Shown: piece after piece, positions 17,390-26,844 of the stretch
How positions within the stretch are numbered: position 1 is the first letter of the stretch
Layout: every line of letters starts with the position of its first letter
Assembly: GCA_963783945.1 (NCBI GenBank)
Contig: CAWAPS010000002.1
Span: forward strand, 620,001 to 684,000
From: CAWAPS01 sp963783945
GTDB lineage: Bacteria > Actinomycetota > Acidimicrobiia > Acidimicrobiales > Palsa-688
DNA: 64,000 bases
Direction of reading: 5' to 3'
The notes under the pieces: generated by a model
The model's database searches: none
Told to the model about the DNA's origin: nothing
What the model saw: only the letters and a program-made list of their open reading frames with translations
Position numbers and translations under genes: made by a program

Positions 17390-17483
17390 TAACGACATCG
17401 GTGTAACTACCTCTGACATGCTGGGTTGATGGCCCGGCGGGAGTGTAACTACAACGGTGTAACTGTCCACCTACAGTAACCGG

Positions 17484-17748
17484 GCCCGGCCCGATCGAGC
17501 TGGATGTGCCCAGGGACCGGGCCGGCAGTTTCGATCCGGTGATTGTGCCTAAGCGCCGCCGGCGGCTTAACGGGGTGGACGCACTGGTGTGCTCGCTGTC
17601 GGCCAAGGGGCTCACGCATGGGGAGATCTGCGCCCACCTGGCGGAGATCTACGGGGCCCAGGTGTCGAAGGAGACGATTTCCCGGATCACCGACCGGGCG
17701 CTTGAGGGGATGATCGATTGGCAGAACCGCCCGCTCGACGCGGCTTGA
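17484..17748 (+). mobile_element. IS256-family transposase fragment
   Basis: An open segment reading PIELDVPRDRAG, IVPKRRRRLNGVD, LSAKGLTHGEICAHLAEIYG, VSKETISRITDRAL and WQNRPLD corresponds to the N-terminal third of IS256/mutator transposases. It stops at TGA 17746-17748 just where the DDE core should begin. GTGTAACTAC occurs at 17401 and 17442 with a further GTGTAAC at 17457, possibly the former end of the element. It is a dead remnant. Confidence 0.8.
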
Positions 17749-17790
17749 AGTCCATTGATGGTTGCGAACCCTCCCGGAAGGAGACGTTCA

Positions 17791-17967
17791 ATGCCACGAT
17801 GGGCTCACAACAAACTGCCGTCATCGGTCAGACGCCGGTACTTCGAGCTGATCCGAGCCGGTCACAAGGGAGCAGAGGCCGCTCGTCGCGTCGGAGTATC
17901 CACCAGCTGCGGGTCGCTGTGGGTTATCGACTCGGGTAGCGTGACCATTCCCGAAGCTTCCATCTAA
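17791..17967 (+). mobile_element. Transposase HTH fragment (IS30-like)
   Basis: The frame from ATG 17791 (MPRWAHNKLPSSVRRRYFEL) gives a helix-turn-helix (FELIRAGHKGAEAARRVGVS) as found at the N-terminus of IS30-type transposases. It then runs out of homology. Together with the IS256 piece it marks an insertion hotspot between the redox cluster and the dormancy genes. Confidence 0.55.
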
Positions 17968-18176
17968 GGGCGAAGTTCCTGTCTCAGGACGATCGGATCG
18001 CGATCGCCGAGGGTCACCCGGCGCCGGTACTGCTAGAGGCTTCCAAGGGAGCAGAGCTACTCGCGGTCGGTAGCCGCGGGCACGGCGAGTTCGCCGGGAT
18101 GCTCATCGGCTCGGTCAGCGAGCATTGCGTCGCCCATGCCCACTGTCCGGTGCTGGTCTGGCGCGACCGAGGCTAG
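17964..18176 (+). pseudogene. Universal stress protein, C-terminal fragment
   Basis: The frame ending at TAG 18174-18176 reads APVLLEASKGAELLAVGSRG, then HGEFAGMLIGSVSEHC and AHCPVLVWRD. This is the end of a UspA domain with the ATP-binding GxxG-x9-GS motif. About two thirds of the domain is missing, and transposase debris lies immediately upstream. It was probably truncated by an insertion. Confidence 0.85.
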
Positions 18177-18287
18177 GGACCACCTCCAGATGCCGCTTAT
18201 TCGTCTTTACCCGACCAGCGGCGACAACCTCCCCCCGCCTCGGTGAGATTATCAAGCAGCCAGTCCCGGGCCGGTATAGTGCGCGGT

Positions 18288-19112
18288 TCATTCGTTGGTC
18301 GGTCGAACACGCGGTCCCTCGAGGGACGACACGTAATCTGGCACGTAATGCGAGGTCCGCTTGCTAGGACGCTCGTATATGTCGTGCTCCTTGGAAGGGC
18401 GGCGACCGAGTTTTACTGGCGGGATCGGGATACTCCTGTAGGGCACCACTGACAGGAGATGGGTGATGCAGTTGAGACGGGCGCGCAGTTTGGCGTCGGC
18501 CTCGACTACCCACCAGGGCGAGTCTGGGGTGTCGCAATGTGCGAACATGTCGTCCTTCGCCCGGGAATAGTCGACCCAGCGGGCACGACCCTCGAGGTCG
18601 ATCTGGCTGAGCTTCCATCTCTTCGTGGGATCATGCGCCCGATCCTGGAAGCGGCGTTCCTGTTCCTCGTCGCTGACCGAAAACCAATATTTGACCAGGA
18701 TGATGCCGTCGTCAAGAAGCATGCGTTCGAAGGCCGGGCACTGGCGGAAGAATCTCTGCACCTCCTCCTCTGTGCAGAAACCCATGACCCGCTCGACGCC
18801 TGCCCGGTTGTACCAGCTGCGGTCGAAGATGACGATTTCACCGGCCGCCGGAAGATGTTCGGCGTACCTTTGAAAGTACCACTGACTGCGCTCTCGGTCT
18901 GACGGGGCGGGTAGCGCGACAACGCGACACCAGCGGGGATTGAGGGGTTCGGTGATTCGCTTGATCACTCCGCCTTTGCCGGCCGCGTCGCGCCCTTCGA
19001 CGACAATCACGACCCGCTGAGACTCGTCGCGAACCCATTGCTGCAGCTTGACCAGCTCCTCCTGCAGTCGCAGCAGTTCAGCAGTGATTGCCTTGTCCGC
19101 CTTGCGGTCCAT
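18288..19112 (-). CDS. ppk2: Polyphosphate kinase 2
   Basis: A 274-residue protein from ATG 19112. Walker A is EGRDAAGKGG (about residue 40), the lid and Walker B region is IFDRSWYNRAGVERVMGFC, and the C-terminal half has RWKLSQIDLEGRARWVDYSRA. These mark a single-domain PPK2. The enzyme exchanges phosphate between polyphosphate and nucleotides (ADP/GDP to ATP/GTP). It faces the STAS gene across a region with a perfect DevR-like palindrome (19262-19275), so both are probably induced on energy or oxygen limitation. Confidence 0.93.
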   Translation of the reverse strand: MDRKADKAITAELLRLQEELVKLQQWVRDESQRVVIVVEGRDAAGKGGVIKRITEPLNPRWCRVVALPAPSDRERSQWYFQRYAEHLPAAGEIVIFDRSWYNRAGVERVMGFCTEEEVQRFFRQCPAFERMLLDDGIILVKYWFSVSDEEQERRFQDRAHDPTKRWKLSQIDLEGRARWVDYSRAKDDMFAHCDTPDSPWWVVEADAKLRARLNCITHLLSVVPYRSIPIPPVKLGRRPSKEHDIYERPSKRTSHYVPDYVSSLEGPRVRPTNE

Positions 19113-19261
19113 GTACCCGCTACGTTATCCGGTAGCCGAATCATAGACCTCGGTCTTCCCGTTCCGTGGGCCATTGGTCGATCCTCCTCCGTCGTTTGAA
19201 GGCTCCAACATCGCAAAGCGCTCTCGCGCTCGGCGCGATCCCTGGGGCTCTCGGGGCATTA

Positions 19262-19275
19262 GGGCCCTTGGGCCC
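19262..19275. promoter_or_regulatory. DevR box GGGCCCTTGGGCCC
   Basis: An 18-bp near-palindrome TAGGGCCCTTGGGCCCTA (19260-19277), inverted apart from the central TT, lies in the divergent promoter between ppk2 and the STAS gene. Confidence 0.65.
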
Positions 19276-19353
19276 TACCGAGCGCGCCAAGCGTTCGGGA
19301 AGATAGACACGAAAGACACCGCAAAATGATCTCCGACCGGTTAGGAGCCGAAC

Positions 19354-19803
19354 ATGGGCTATGACAGCGACTACTCGATGGGCGACCAATGCCCTGTCCG
19401 GCACGCGAGCGACGACACCGACCCGAGCGATCGCGCCGACCATGCGTGCCGTTTCACCAGCGAGCAGCTGGGACCAGTTCGTACGGTGAAGGTCGTCGGT
19501 TACCTGGACTGGGCGACAGCAGACGAGTTCGGCCACGTTATAGATGAGGACCTCATGGGTTCACCCGTGATCATCGACCTGACTCTTGCAGGACTTGACT
19601 CGGCAGGTACCGGACGTCTCGTGGCGGCGGCCCTGCGCTCGAAGGAACATTCCCAGCCGATGGTCGTCGTGGCAACCGATCCTGCCCAACTGGAAGTGTT
19701 CCACGCCGTCGGGTTGGCCGATATCGTCGCGGTGGTGCACTCGATGGACGAGGCGCTGCAGGAACTGGACACCATCGACCTGGCGGGTTCCCACCCATGC
19801 TGA
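19354..19803 (+). CDS. STAS-domain protein (anti-sigma-factor antagonist-like)
   Basis: ATG 19354 is preceded by TTAGGAG. After about 45 variable residues a STAS fold follows: RTVKVVGYLDWATADEF, VIIDLTLAGLDSAGTGRLVA and the C-terminal helices VFHAVGLADIVAVV. The Ser in LDSAGTG is at the position phosphorylated in SpoIIAA-like antagonists. No partner kinase or sigma factor is encoded nearby, so the target is unknown. Shared DevR-like palindrome with ppk2. Confidence 0.82.
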   Translation: MGYDSDYSMGDQCPVRHASDDTDPSDRADHACRFTSEQLGPVRTVKVVGYLDWATADEFGHVIDEDLMGSPVIIDLTLAGLDSAGTGRLVAAALRSKEHSQPMVVVATDPAQLEVFHAVGLADIVAVVHSMDEALQELDTIDLAGSHPC

Positions 19804-20003
19804 TCGAAGCCCGACCTGACCGGCGGCCGCGGTCGGGGCCTCGTTACGCGGCGACGGTGGTCTCGATCCGCGGCCACGCTCGAACAACGGACCCTAAGGC
19901 GACGCGGACCACGCATTAGCAACGACTCGGCCTGATCACCGACGATTGGCCCCGGGAGACGGCGGTGGGCACGGGCCGGTCGGGGGTCTGCAACCATGTG
20001 ATC

Positions 20004-22385
20004 ATGACCTCACCGAGACCTGAGCTCGCTGCCCTGACGCGGGCTGAAGTGGAGTCGATAGACGCCTACTGGCGGGCGGCCAACTACCTGTCGGTAGGAC
20101 AGATCTACCTGCTGGACAACCCGCTGCTGCGAGAGGCACTGACCGCGGACCACGTCAAGCCCCGCCTTTTGGGTCACTGGGGCACAACACCAGGTCTGAA
20201 CCTGATCTACGCCCACATGAACCGCGTCATTCGGGCCCGGGACCTCAACGCGATCTATGTGTGCGGGCCCGGGCATGGCGGTCCCGGCATGGTCGCCAAC
20301 ACCTACCTGGAGGGTACGTACAGCGAAATCTACGCTGAGGTATCCGAGGACCTGGCCGGGATGCGGACCCTGTTCCGCCAGTTCTCCTTTCCGGGCGGAA
20401 TTCCCAGCCACGCCGCCCCGGAAACCCCAGGCTCGATACACGAGGGAGGCGAACTGGGCTATGCCCTCGTGCACGCCTTCGGGGCGGCGTTCGACAACCC
20501 CGATCTGCTCGTGGTGACACTCGTCGGCGACGGCGAGGCGGAGACCGGCCCGCTGGCCGCCAGCTGGCACTGCAACAAGTTCCTCAATCCCGCCCAAGAC
20601 GGTGCGGTCCTGCCGATCCTGCATCTCAACGGCTACAAGATCGCCAATCCCACCGTGTTGAGCCGCATCCCCGAGAGCGAGCTCGACTCCTACCTGCGAG
20701 GCTGCGGATGGGACCCCCACTTCGTGTCGGGCAGCGAGCCCAGGCAAGTGCACCAAGATCTCGCCGGCACCCTCGACACCATCCTCGACCGTATCGATGC
20801 GATCCAGCGCGAAGCCCGGGCCGGGGGGCAGCCCCGCCGGCCCGCTTGGCCGATGATCGTGCTGCGCACCCCGAAGGGCTGGACCGGACCGAAGGAAGTC
20901 GACGGTCACCGCGCCGAGGGATCATGGCGATCCCATCAGGTCCCCCTGGCGGAAACCAAGACCAACCCGGAGCACCTGCGCCAGCTGGAGGAGTGGATGC
21001 GAAGTTACCGTCCCGACGAGCTCTTCGACGAAGCCGGCCGGCTACAGCCGCACCTGTCCGCCCTGGCCCCCGACGGGGACCGCCGCATGGGCGCCAACCC
21101 GCACGCCAACGGCGGCGCTCTGTTGCGGGATCTCCACCTGCCCGACTTCCGCCAGTATGCAGTGAGGGTGCCCCGGCCCGGCGTCGCCACCGACGAGGCC
21201 ACCCGGGTGCTAGGCCGGTTCCTCCGCGACGTCATGGCCGGCAACTCCGGCGCCGCCAACTTCAGGGTGTTCGGGCCCGACGAGACCGCCTCCAACCGCC
21301 TAGACGCCCTGTTCGAGGTCACCGGCCGGACCTGGATGGCAGAAACCCACCCCGACGACGACGAGCATTTGAGCCCCGACGGTCGCGTCACCGAGGTCCT
21401 CTCAGAGCACCTGTGCCAAGGCATGCTGGAGGGGTACCTGCTAACCGGACGCCACGGCTGGTTCTCCTGCTACGAAGCGTTCATCCATATTGTGGACTCG
21501 ATGTTCAACCAGCACGCCAAGTGGCTCAAAACCACCCGTCACCTCCCGTGGCGCCGGCCCCTGTCGTCTCTCAACATCCTGCTCACTTCTCATGTGTGGC
21601 GTCAGGACCACAACGGCCTGTCGCACCAGGATCCCGGATTCATCGACCACGCGGTGAACAAGAAGGCTGACACCATCCGGGTGTACCTCCCCCCCGACGC
21701 CAACTGTCTGCTCTCGGTCGCCGATCACTGCCTACGCAGCCGCCACTACGTCAATATCATCGTGGCCGGCAAACAACCCGCCTTGCAGTACCTGGACATC
21801 GACGACGCCGTCGTGCATTGCAGCAAGGGTCTGGGGATCTGGGACTGGGCCAGCACCGATGAAGGGGGTGAGCCGGACGTGGTCCTGGCCTGCGCGGGCG
21901 ACGTGCCAACCCTCGAGGTGCTCGGAGCGGCCGACCTGCTGCGCCAGCACTGCAGCGAGTTGAAAGTACGGGTGGTCAACGTCGTCGACCTGATGACCCT
22001 CCAGCCCGACACCGAGCACCCTCACGGACGGCCCGACGCCGAATTCGACTCGCTGTTCACCGTCGACAAGCCGGTGATCTTCGCCTACCACGGCTACCCG
22101 TGGCTGATCCACCGCCTGACCTATAGGCGTCACAACCACGCCAACATCCACGTGCGCGGATACAAAGAGGAAGGCACAACGACCACTCCGTTCGACATGG
22201 CGGTCATGAACGACCTGGACCGCTACCACCTCGTGATCGATGTGATAGATCGGGTCCCGGGGCTCGGGCGGACCGCCGCGTACTTACGCCAAGATATGGC
22301 GGACCGGCTGATCAGGCAGCGCGAGTACACGCACCTCCACGGCGAGGATCCGGCCGCGATCCGGCAGTGGGCTTGGCCGAACTAA
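20004..22385 (+). CDS. xfp: Phosphoketolase (Xfp)
   Basis: The 793-residue protein from ATG 20004 (alternative GTG 19998) has the usual length. Signatures include PGHGGPGMVANTYLEGTYSE, the TPP motif GDGEAETGPLAASWHCNKF and QDHNGLSHQDPGFIDHAVNK. The enzyme splits xylulose-5-P and/or fructose-6-P with phosphate into acetyl phosphate and an aldose phosphate. An acetate kinase fragment follows 25 bp downstream, so acetyl phosphate was meant to yield ATP and acetate. This fits low-oxygen metabolism. Confidence 0.95.
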   Translation: MTSPRPELAALTRAEVESIDAYWRAANYLSVGQIYLLDNPLLREALTADHVKPRLLGHWGTTPGLNLIYAHMNRVIRARDLNAIYVCGPGHGGPGMVANTYLEGTYSEIYAEVSEDLAGMRTLFRQFSFPGGIPSHAAPETPGSIHEGGELGYALVHAFGAAFDNPDLLVVTLVGDGEAETGPLAASWHCNKFLNPAQDGAVLPILHLNGYKIANPTVLSRIPESELDSYLRGCGWDPHFVSGSEPRQVHQDLAGTLDTILDRIDAIQREARAGGQPRRPAWPMIVLRTPKGWTGPKEVDGHRAEGSWRSHQVPLAETKTNPEHLRQLEEWMRSYRPDELFDEAGRLQPHLSALAPDGDRRMGANPHANGGALLRDLHLPDFRQYAVRVPRPGVATDEATRVLGRFLRDVMAGNSGAANFRVFGPDETASNRLDALFEVTGRTWMAETHPDDDEHLSPDGRVTEVLSEHLCQGMLEGYLLTGRHGWFSCYEAFIHIVDSMFNQHAKWLKTTRHLPWRRPLSSLNILLTSHVWRQDHNGLSHQDPGFIDHAVNKKADTIRVYLPPDANCLLSVADHCLRSRHYVNIIVAGKQPALQYLDIDDAVVHCSKGLGIWDWASTDEGGEPDVVLACAGDVPTLEVLGAADLLRQHCSELKVRVVNVVDLMTLQPDTEHPHGRPDAEFDSLFTVDKPVIFAYHGYPWLIHRLTYRRHNHANIHVRGYKEEGTTTTPFDMAVMNDLDRYHLVIDVIDRVPGLGRTAAYLRQDMADRLIRQREYTHLHGEDPAAIRQWAWPN

Positions 22386-22410
22386 ACCGAAAGGGAGCGA
22401 GGCAACGGTC

Positions 22411-22851
22411 GTGCGTGTCCTGGTGGTCAACGGCGGCTCCCACAGCGTCAAACTCGCCGTGGTCGGCGACGGCGACCAGCTGCCGGCCGCCCGGACTTTC
22501 GGCCCACCCGACGACTCGATGGCCCGGCAGCTCAGCGATTTGCTGGAACAAGTCGGCAAGGTCGACGTGGCAGGCCACCGAGTCGTGCATGGCGGTCGCC
22601 TCTTCACCTCGCCCGTGCTGATCGACTCGGCGCCGCGGGCGTCCCTCGCTGCGCTGAGTGACCTGGCCCCACTGCACAATCCTCCCGCCCTGTCCGCCAT
22701 TGACACCTTCGCCCGGCTTCGGCCCGGCACTCCGTCTCTGGCGTGCTTCGACACCGCGTTTCACCCTCACCTACCCGACGAGGCCGCCGACGAATGCCCC
22801 CAGCTCATAGCCGTCCAGGACCCGCCCGGACGGCAAAAGGCCCGGCTGTAG
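22411..22851 (+). pseudogene. ackA: Acetate kinase, N-terminal 146 residues only
   Basis: GTG 22411 opens MRVLVVNGGSHSVKLAVVGD, the phosphate-1 region; NGGSHS replaces the usual N-x-G-S-S-S. GHRVVHGG and CFDTAFHPHLP (adenosine and phosphate 2 surroundings) follow. After residue 127 the match ends with an unrelated tail and a stop; acetate kinases have about 400 residues. The missing two thirds are not found downstream. It is a truncated gene behind an intact phosphoketolase, so acetyl phosphate must be used otherwise. Confidence 0.85.
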
Positions 22852-22960
22852 CGCTAGCAACTATCCGGGGGGGTTTCAACCGTTCGCCAGGAACCACCCC
22901 CAGGCGGATACTCCCAGGCAGCGTCGTGCGGCCGGCGCGCTCCGCTGTCTGCGGCGATCG

Positions 22961-23479
22961 TTACGCACCGCCGGAATCACGCGCCGCCCGGCGCAGCACG
23001 TCCACGATTGAGCGCTCAACTTGTTCGTATGTGACGTTGTCGATCTGCCAGTGAGCAACGAGTCCGCTGGACTGCGCTCCGCTGCCGGCCGAGATGTCTC
23101 CCTCACGGACTTCGACTGAATGGCGTGACGTGTCAGCATCTAGGCGGAAGTAGGGAAAGCGGTCCTCGCGGGGGGTTTCTGCGACCTCACCTTCGAGTGC
23201 CATCCACAGGGTTATCGACGGATGGCGGAAACGAGCCTCACCGCCGGGATGAACAATTATTCGGCCGCCGCCCCCGTCGCGTCGAAGTCGCCCGGCCACC
23301 GCTTCCATCGCCGGACGAACCTTGTTGCGGCAGAGATCTTCGAACACGTCCAGGAACTGCACCCGTCGGCCCTCAAGCTGAACAGCCGACTCCTCCCTTT
23401 CGAGTTCCTCAGCCCGGTGTTCATCAAGGATGGTATCGACCTCGTTCAAGGGGTCATCCGCCGGCGGCGAGCCCCGCAC
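22961..23479 (-). CDS. Conserved hypothetical protein, about 170 aa
   Basis: The C-terminal 160 residues of this minus-strand frame look genuine: a charged helix (VDTILDEHRAEELEREES), FLDVFEDLCRNKVRPAMEAV, then beta-rich HPSITLWMALEGEV and FPYFRLDADTSRHSVEV, ending with VERSIVDVLRRAA. The frame is open to 23944, but upstream residues look random. GTG 23479 is a guess without good Shine-Dalgarno spacing. No domain recognised; soluble and acidic. Confidence 0.55.
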   Translation of the reverse strand: MRGSPPADDPLNEVDTILDEHRAEELEREESAVQLEGRRVQFLDVFEDLCRNKVRPAMEAVAGRLRRDGGGGRIIVHPGGEARFRHPSITLWMALEGEVAETPREDRFPYFRLDADTSRHSVEVREGDISAGSGAQSSGLVAHWQIDNVTYEQVERSIVDVLRRAARDSGGA

Positions 23480-23945
23480 CTCCTCACAGGCGACAGTGCC
23501 TTGAGATCTCGGAAGGCCTGTGCTTGGAACACTGAAATTCTGACGCCATCTCCAACCTTCTCTGTTGTCGGTTCTCCGGGGGTGAAGATTCCGAACTGTA
23601 GGCCGACCGCACAACTCTGAGCTCCACCGTACGGTTTGTTTAAGCCGGACGACACGGCCATTGGTCTCTTCTATCCGACCCCGTGCCGGGCAGCCTCCCG
23701 ATTTGGAGGTACGAAGGCCCGACCGGCTCGGAAGTACGGAGATCATCGCCGAGCAGATTGCTGGGAGCTGGTTTCCTGGTTGCCGGGTGCCGACGGAGCC
23801 GTGCCGCCCGACTGGGCGCGAGCCAGTAGATCGGGTTGCGGTCCGGGGTGAGCTATCGAGGATGGCGATGTGCTTGTTCGTGGCGCAGCGCGTGTTGTCC
23901 ACCAGAAGGACCCGTAGGGTGATGCCCTGGACGTCGTGCAACACT
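23480..23945. other. No gene recognised
   Basis: No reading frame on either strand resembles a known family. Minus-strand frames are open but with unlikely composition. It may be decayed DNA upstream of the hypothetical gene and downstream of the acyl-CoA synthetase gene. Confidence 0.45.
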
Positions 23946-26648
23946 TCAGCGGAGCCTGCGCAGGTTTGGGTCGGGACCCGCTGGACACGGGGCGATCCTG
24001 ATCTTGACGTCCACAGCTTGGACGTGTTCGGGACCGACGATGACCGGGTTGAGGTCCATCTCGGCGACCTCGGGTAGGTCCTCGGCCAGGCGGGCGACCC
24101 TCAGCAGCAACTCTTCCAGGCCCGCGACGTTGACCGGCGCCGATCCCCGGAAGCCGAACAGAAGGGGGGAGCCGCGGACGGACCTGACGAGTTCGGCCGC
24201 GTCGACGTCGGTCATCGGCAGAATCCGGAATGCTCGGTCGCCGAACAGCTCGACCGCCGTCCCCCCGGTGCCGAACATGACCAGGGGCCCGAACGATGGC
24301 TCGTTGACGACGCCGACTATGGTCTCAACGCCCCCGCTGATCATCGCCTGGACTACGGCCTCATTCATCTTGTCCCCGACGGAGCGTTCCATCTCGGCGA
24401 ATGCCACGCTCAGTTCCCACTCCGATTTCAGGGAAAGCCGCACGCCTCCCGCCTCGGTCTTGTGCACCAGTTCGGGCCCGGCAGCCTTCAGCGCCACCGG
24501 ATATCGAATGCGGTCCGCCGCTTCTACTGCCTCGTCCACGTCGCGCACCACGACGGTGTCGGCGACGCTGATACCGTAGGCGTGTAGCAGGCGGACGGCC
24601 TCTCCTGCACCAAGCCAGCAGCCCTCGGGATGGCCGCTCAGTTCTGATCGAACGATTTCGCGAGCCGAATCCGCGTCAATATCATCAAAGCTCACGGTGC
24701 GCCCACAAGGACGGCGAAGCCACTCCCCGTACTGGTGAGCTCTGGCCAGGGCCCGAACTGCCGGCTCGGGGAACGCGAAGTTGGGAACCGCCCGCTCGAA
24801 GGCGGCCAAAGGGGCGGGGGCCGACGCCACTCCGAGGAAATTGGCCATGATCGGCTTAACCGAGCCTCGGGCCGCGGTTGCTATGGCGAGGGCGACGGCG
24901 TCAGGGTCGGTCACCAGAGGCGGAACGAATATGGTCAGCACAGCATCGACGGTGTCGTCGCCCAACACCCGCCGGATGACTCGGTGGTAGTCCTCGGCGC
25001 GGGCGGAGGCGACCATGTCGACGGGATTAGCGACACTGGCAGCAGCCGGCAGAAACGAACGCAACTCTGCCTGCGTCCGCTCCGACAGCTCGACAACATC
25101 GAGGCCTGCGGCTTCGCAGGCATCGGCTGCCAGAATGCCCGGGCCGCCGGCATTGCCAACGATGGCGACCCTCCTGCCGGCGGGGACAGGCTGGGCCGCA
25201 AGGAGCTCGGCCGTGTCGAACAGCTCCGCGAGAGTATCGACCCTGATCACTCCGGTTTGGGCGAAGAGAGCGTCGACAGCCACGTCCGGGCTGGCCAACG
25301 CGGCAGTGTGCGACGACGCCGCTCGGCGACCCGAGCGGGTGCGGCCCGCCTTTAGGGCAATGATCGGCTTGGTACGCGACACCTGACGGGCGATCCTGGA
25401 GAAGCGGTGAGGGCTCCCGAACGACTCCAAGTACAGGAGTATGACGTCGGTACCCGGATCTTGCTCCCAGTACTGGATCAGGTCATTTCCACTCACGTCC
25501 GCCTTGTTGCCTACCGACACGAAACTGGACAGGCCGATGCCGTGACGGCGGGCTTCCTCGAGCACGGCGATCCCCAAACCGCCGGACTGGGACGCGAAAG
25601 CCACCCGGCCGGGTGCGGGCGCTACGGGAGCGAAGGTGGCGTTGAGCGAGACGTCCTTGGCCGTGTTGATGACCCCGAAACAGTTAGGGCCCACCAGTCG
25701 CATCCCCGCGCCGCGGGCTCTATGCACCAGCTGGTCTTGCGCTGAGCCCCCGTCCTCACCGATCTCGGCGAAACCAGCCGAGATGACCACAACGCTTCTT
25801 ACTCCCTTGGCTCCGCACATTTCGACGGCGTCGGCCACGACGCCTCGGGGGACGACCACAACGGCAAGGTCGACCTCTCCGGGTACCGCCTCGATCGTCG
25901 GGTACGCCTTGACGCCCTCCACGGTCGCAGCTGTGGGATGTATCGGGTAGACAGGGCCGGTAAAGCCACCCGTGACCAAGTTGTGGAATATCTCGTGGCC
26001 GATCGTTCCCCGCTCCCGGCCTGCTCCGATCACAGCCACCGACCGGGGCCGCAACAGGCGGTCGATGGAGTTCACGGTAGCCTGGCGCGCCCGATCTTCG
26101 ACGGCTGCTTGAAAATGCTCGTCGGGCACCAGGTCCATGCGGATCTCCACCACGCCTTGGTCGAAGTGGGAGTGCTCGACAAACCCGGCCCGTCTGAAGA
26201 CTTCTTGCATCGGCTGGTTGACGGGCAACGTTTCCGCCAGGAACGCGGTGACGCCCTGTGTCACCGCGTATGCGGCGAGATGTTCGAGAAGCAACGTGCC
26301 GATCCCGCGACCTTGGTGCGCATCGCTGACCACGAACGCCACCTCCGCCTCGGCCGGCCGCTCCCGGGTCCGATCGAAACGGCCGACCCCGACGATCTCG
26401 TCACCGAGGGTCGCGACCAGCGCCATGCGCTCGTGGCCGTCCACCTCGGTGAACCGCTTCACCTCTTCCGGTCTGAGATGGGCATGGGCGCTGAAAAACC
26501 TGAGGTAGACGGTATCAGGGGAGAGTCCGGAGTGAAACTCGACCAAAAGTGGCGCGTCCTCCGGTGAAATGGGACGAACGTGCACGGTCCCTCCGTCCGC
26601 GAGCACAACATCGCACTCGCAGGACGCCATTCCAACCTGTGTGACCAT
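23946..26648 (-). CDS. GNAT acetyltransferase fused to ADP-forming acyl-CoA synthetase
   Basis: About 900 residues from ATG 26648 (GGGGAAC before it); the frame is open to 26975 but not protein-like there. Residues 15-190 are a GNAT domain (EVAFVVSDAHQGRGIGTLLL acetyl-CoA site). Then follow a CoA-binding Rossmann domain (RPRSVAVIGAGRERGTIGHE), a succinyl-CoA-synthetase-like part (GRVAFASQSGGLGIAV; phospho-His region SSHTAALASPDVA) and an ATP-grasp part (PVALKAAGPELVHKTEAGGV). ADP-forming synthetases run acyl-CoA + ADP + Pi to acid + ATP, useful in fermentation. The GNAT domain may acetylate proteins. A DevR-like box lies 37 bp upstream. Confidence 0.92.
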   Translation of the reverse strand: MVTQVGMASCECDVVLADGGTVHVRPISPEDAPLLVEFHSGLSPDTVYLRFFSAHAHLRPEEVKRFTEVDGHERMALVATLGDEIVGVGRFDRTRERPAEAEVAFVVSDAHQGRGIGTLLLEHLAAYAVTQGVTAFLAETLPVNQPMQEVFRRAGFVEHSHFDQGVVEIRMDLVPDEHFQAAVEDRARQATVNSIDRLLRPRSVAVIGAGRERGTIGHEIFHNLVTGGFTGPVYPIHPTAATVEGVKAYPTIEAVPGEVDLAVVVVPRGVVADAVEMCGAKGVRSVVVISAGFAEIGEDGGSAQDQLVHRARGAGMRLVGPNCFGVINTAKDVSLNATFAPVAPAPGRVAFASQSGGLGIAVLEEARRHGIGLSSFVSVGNKADVSGNDLIQYWEQDPGTDVILLYLESFGSPHRFSRIARQVSRTKPIIALKAGRTRSGRRAASSHTAALASPDVAVDALFAQTGVIRVDTLAELFDTAELLAAQPVPAGRRVAIVGNAGGPGILAADACEAAGLDVVELSERTQAELRSFLPAAASVANPVDMVASARAEDYHRVIRRVLGDDTVDAVLTIFVPPLVTDPDAVALAIATAARGSVKPIMANFLGVASAPAPLAAFERAVPNFAFPEPAVRALARAHQYGEWLRRPCGRTVSFDDIDADSAREIVRSELSGHPEGCWLGAGEAVRLLHAYGISVADTVVVRDVDEAVEAADRIRYPVALKAAGPELVHKTEAGGVRLSLKSEWELSVAFAEMERSVGDKMNEAVVQAMISGGVETIVGVVNEPSFGPLVMFGTGGTAVELFGDRAFRILPMTDVDAAELVRSVRGSPLLFGFRGSAPVNVAGLEELLLRVARLAEDLPEVAEMDLNPVIVGPEHVQAVDVKIRIAPCPAGPDPNLRRLR

Positions 26649-26684
26649 GTTCCCCAATGTTGCGGATCGAGCTTCGGTCCGATA

Positions 26685-26698
26685 GAGCCAATGGTCCC
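26685..26698. promoter_or_regulatory. DevR box GAGCCAATGGTCCC
   Basis: It lies 37 bp before the acyl-CoA synthetase start. One half is GGGACCA, the other GAGCCAA. A further GGACC half-site is at 26747. Confidence 0.5.
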
Positions 26699-26844
26699 AT
26701 CGATCCAGCGTCCGAACCTGCCTCGCTTCGGCGGCTCGATGGGAAAGGACCAAAACCGAATAAACCCCTACTCGACTCGGGAGGCACCCATCCTCCCGGG
26801 TTAGGCCGCGTCCGACATGGTGGTGTGGCTCGCCGGCGAGGGCA

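Noticed and set aside
19890..19910. Possible DevR box before phosphoketolase (GGACCCTAAGGCGA)
   Set aside because: Only one half resembles the motif; the other half has too few matches, so regulation by DevR is not supported here.
22961..23944. The full 327-codon minus-strand frame as one protein
   Set aside because: Only the C-terminal half has protein-like patterning; the upstream part lacks it and has no ribosome site.
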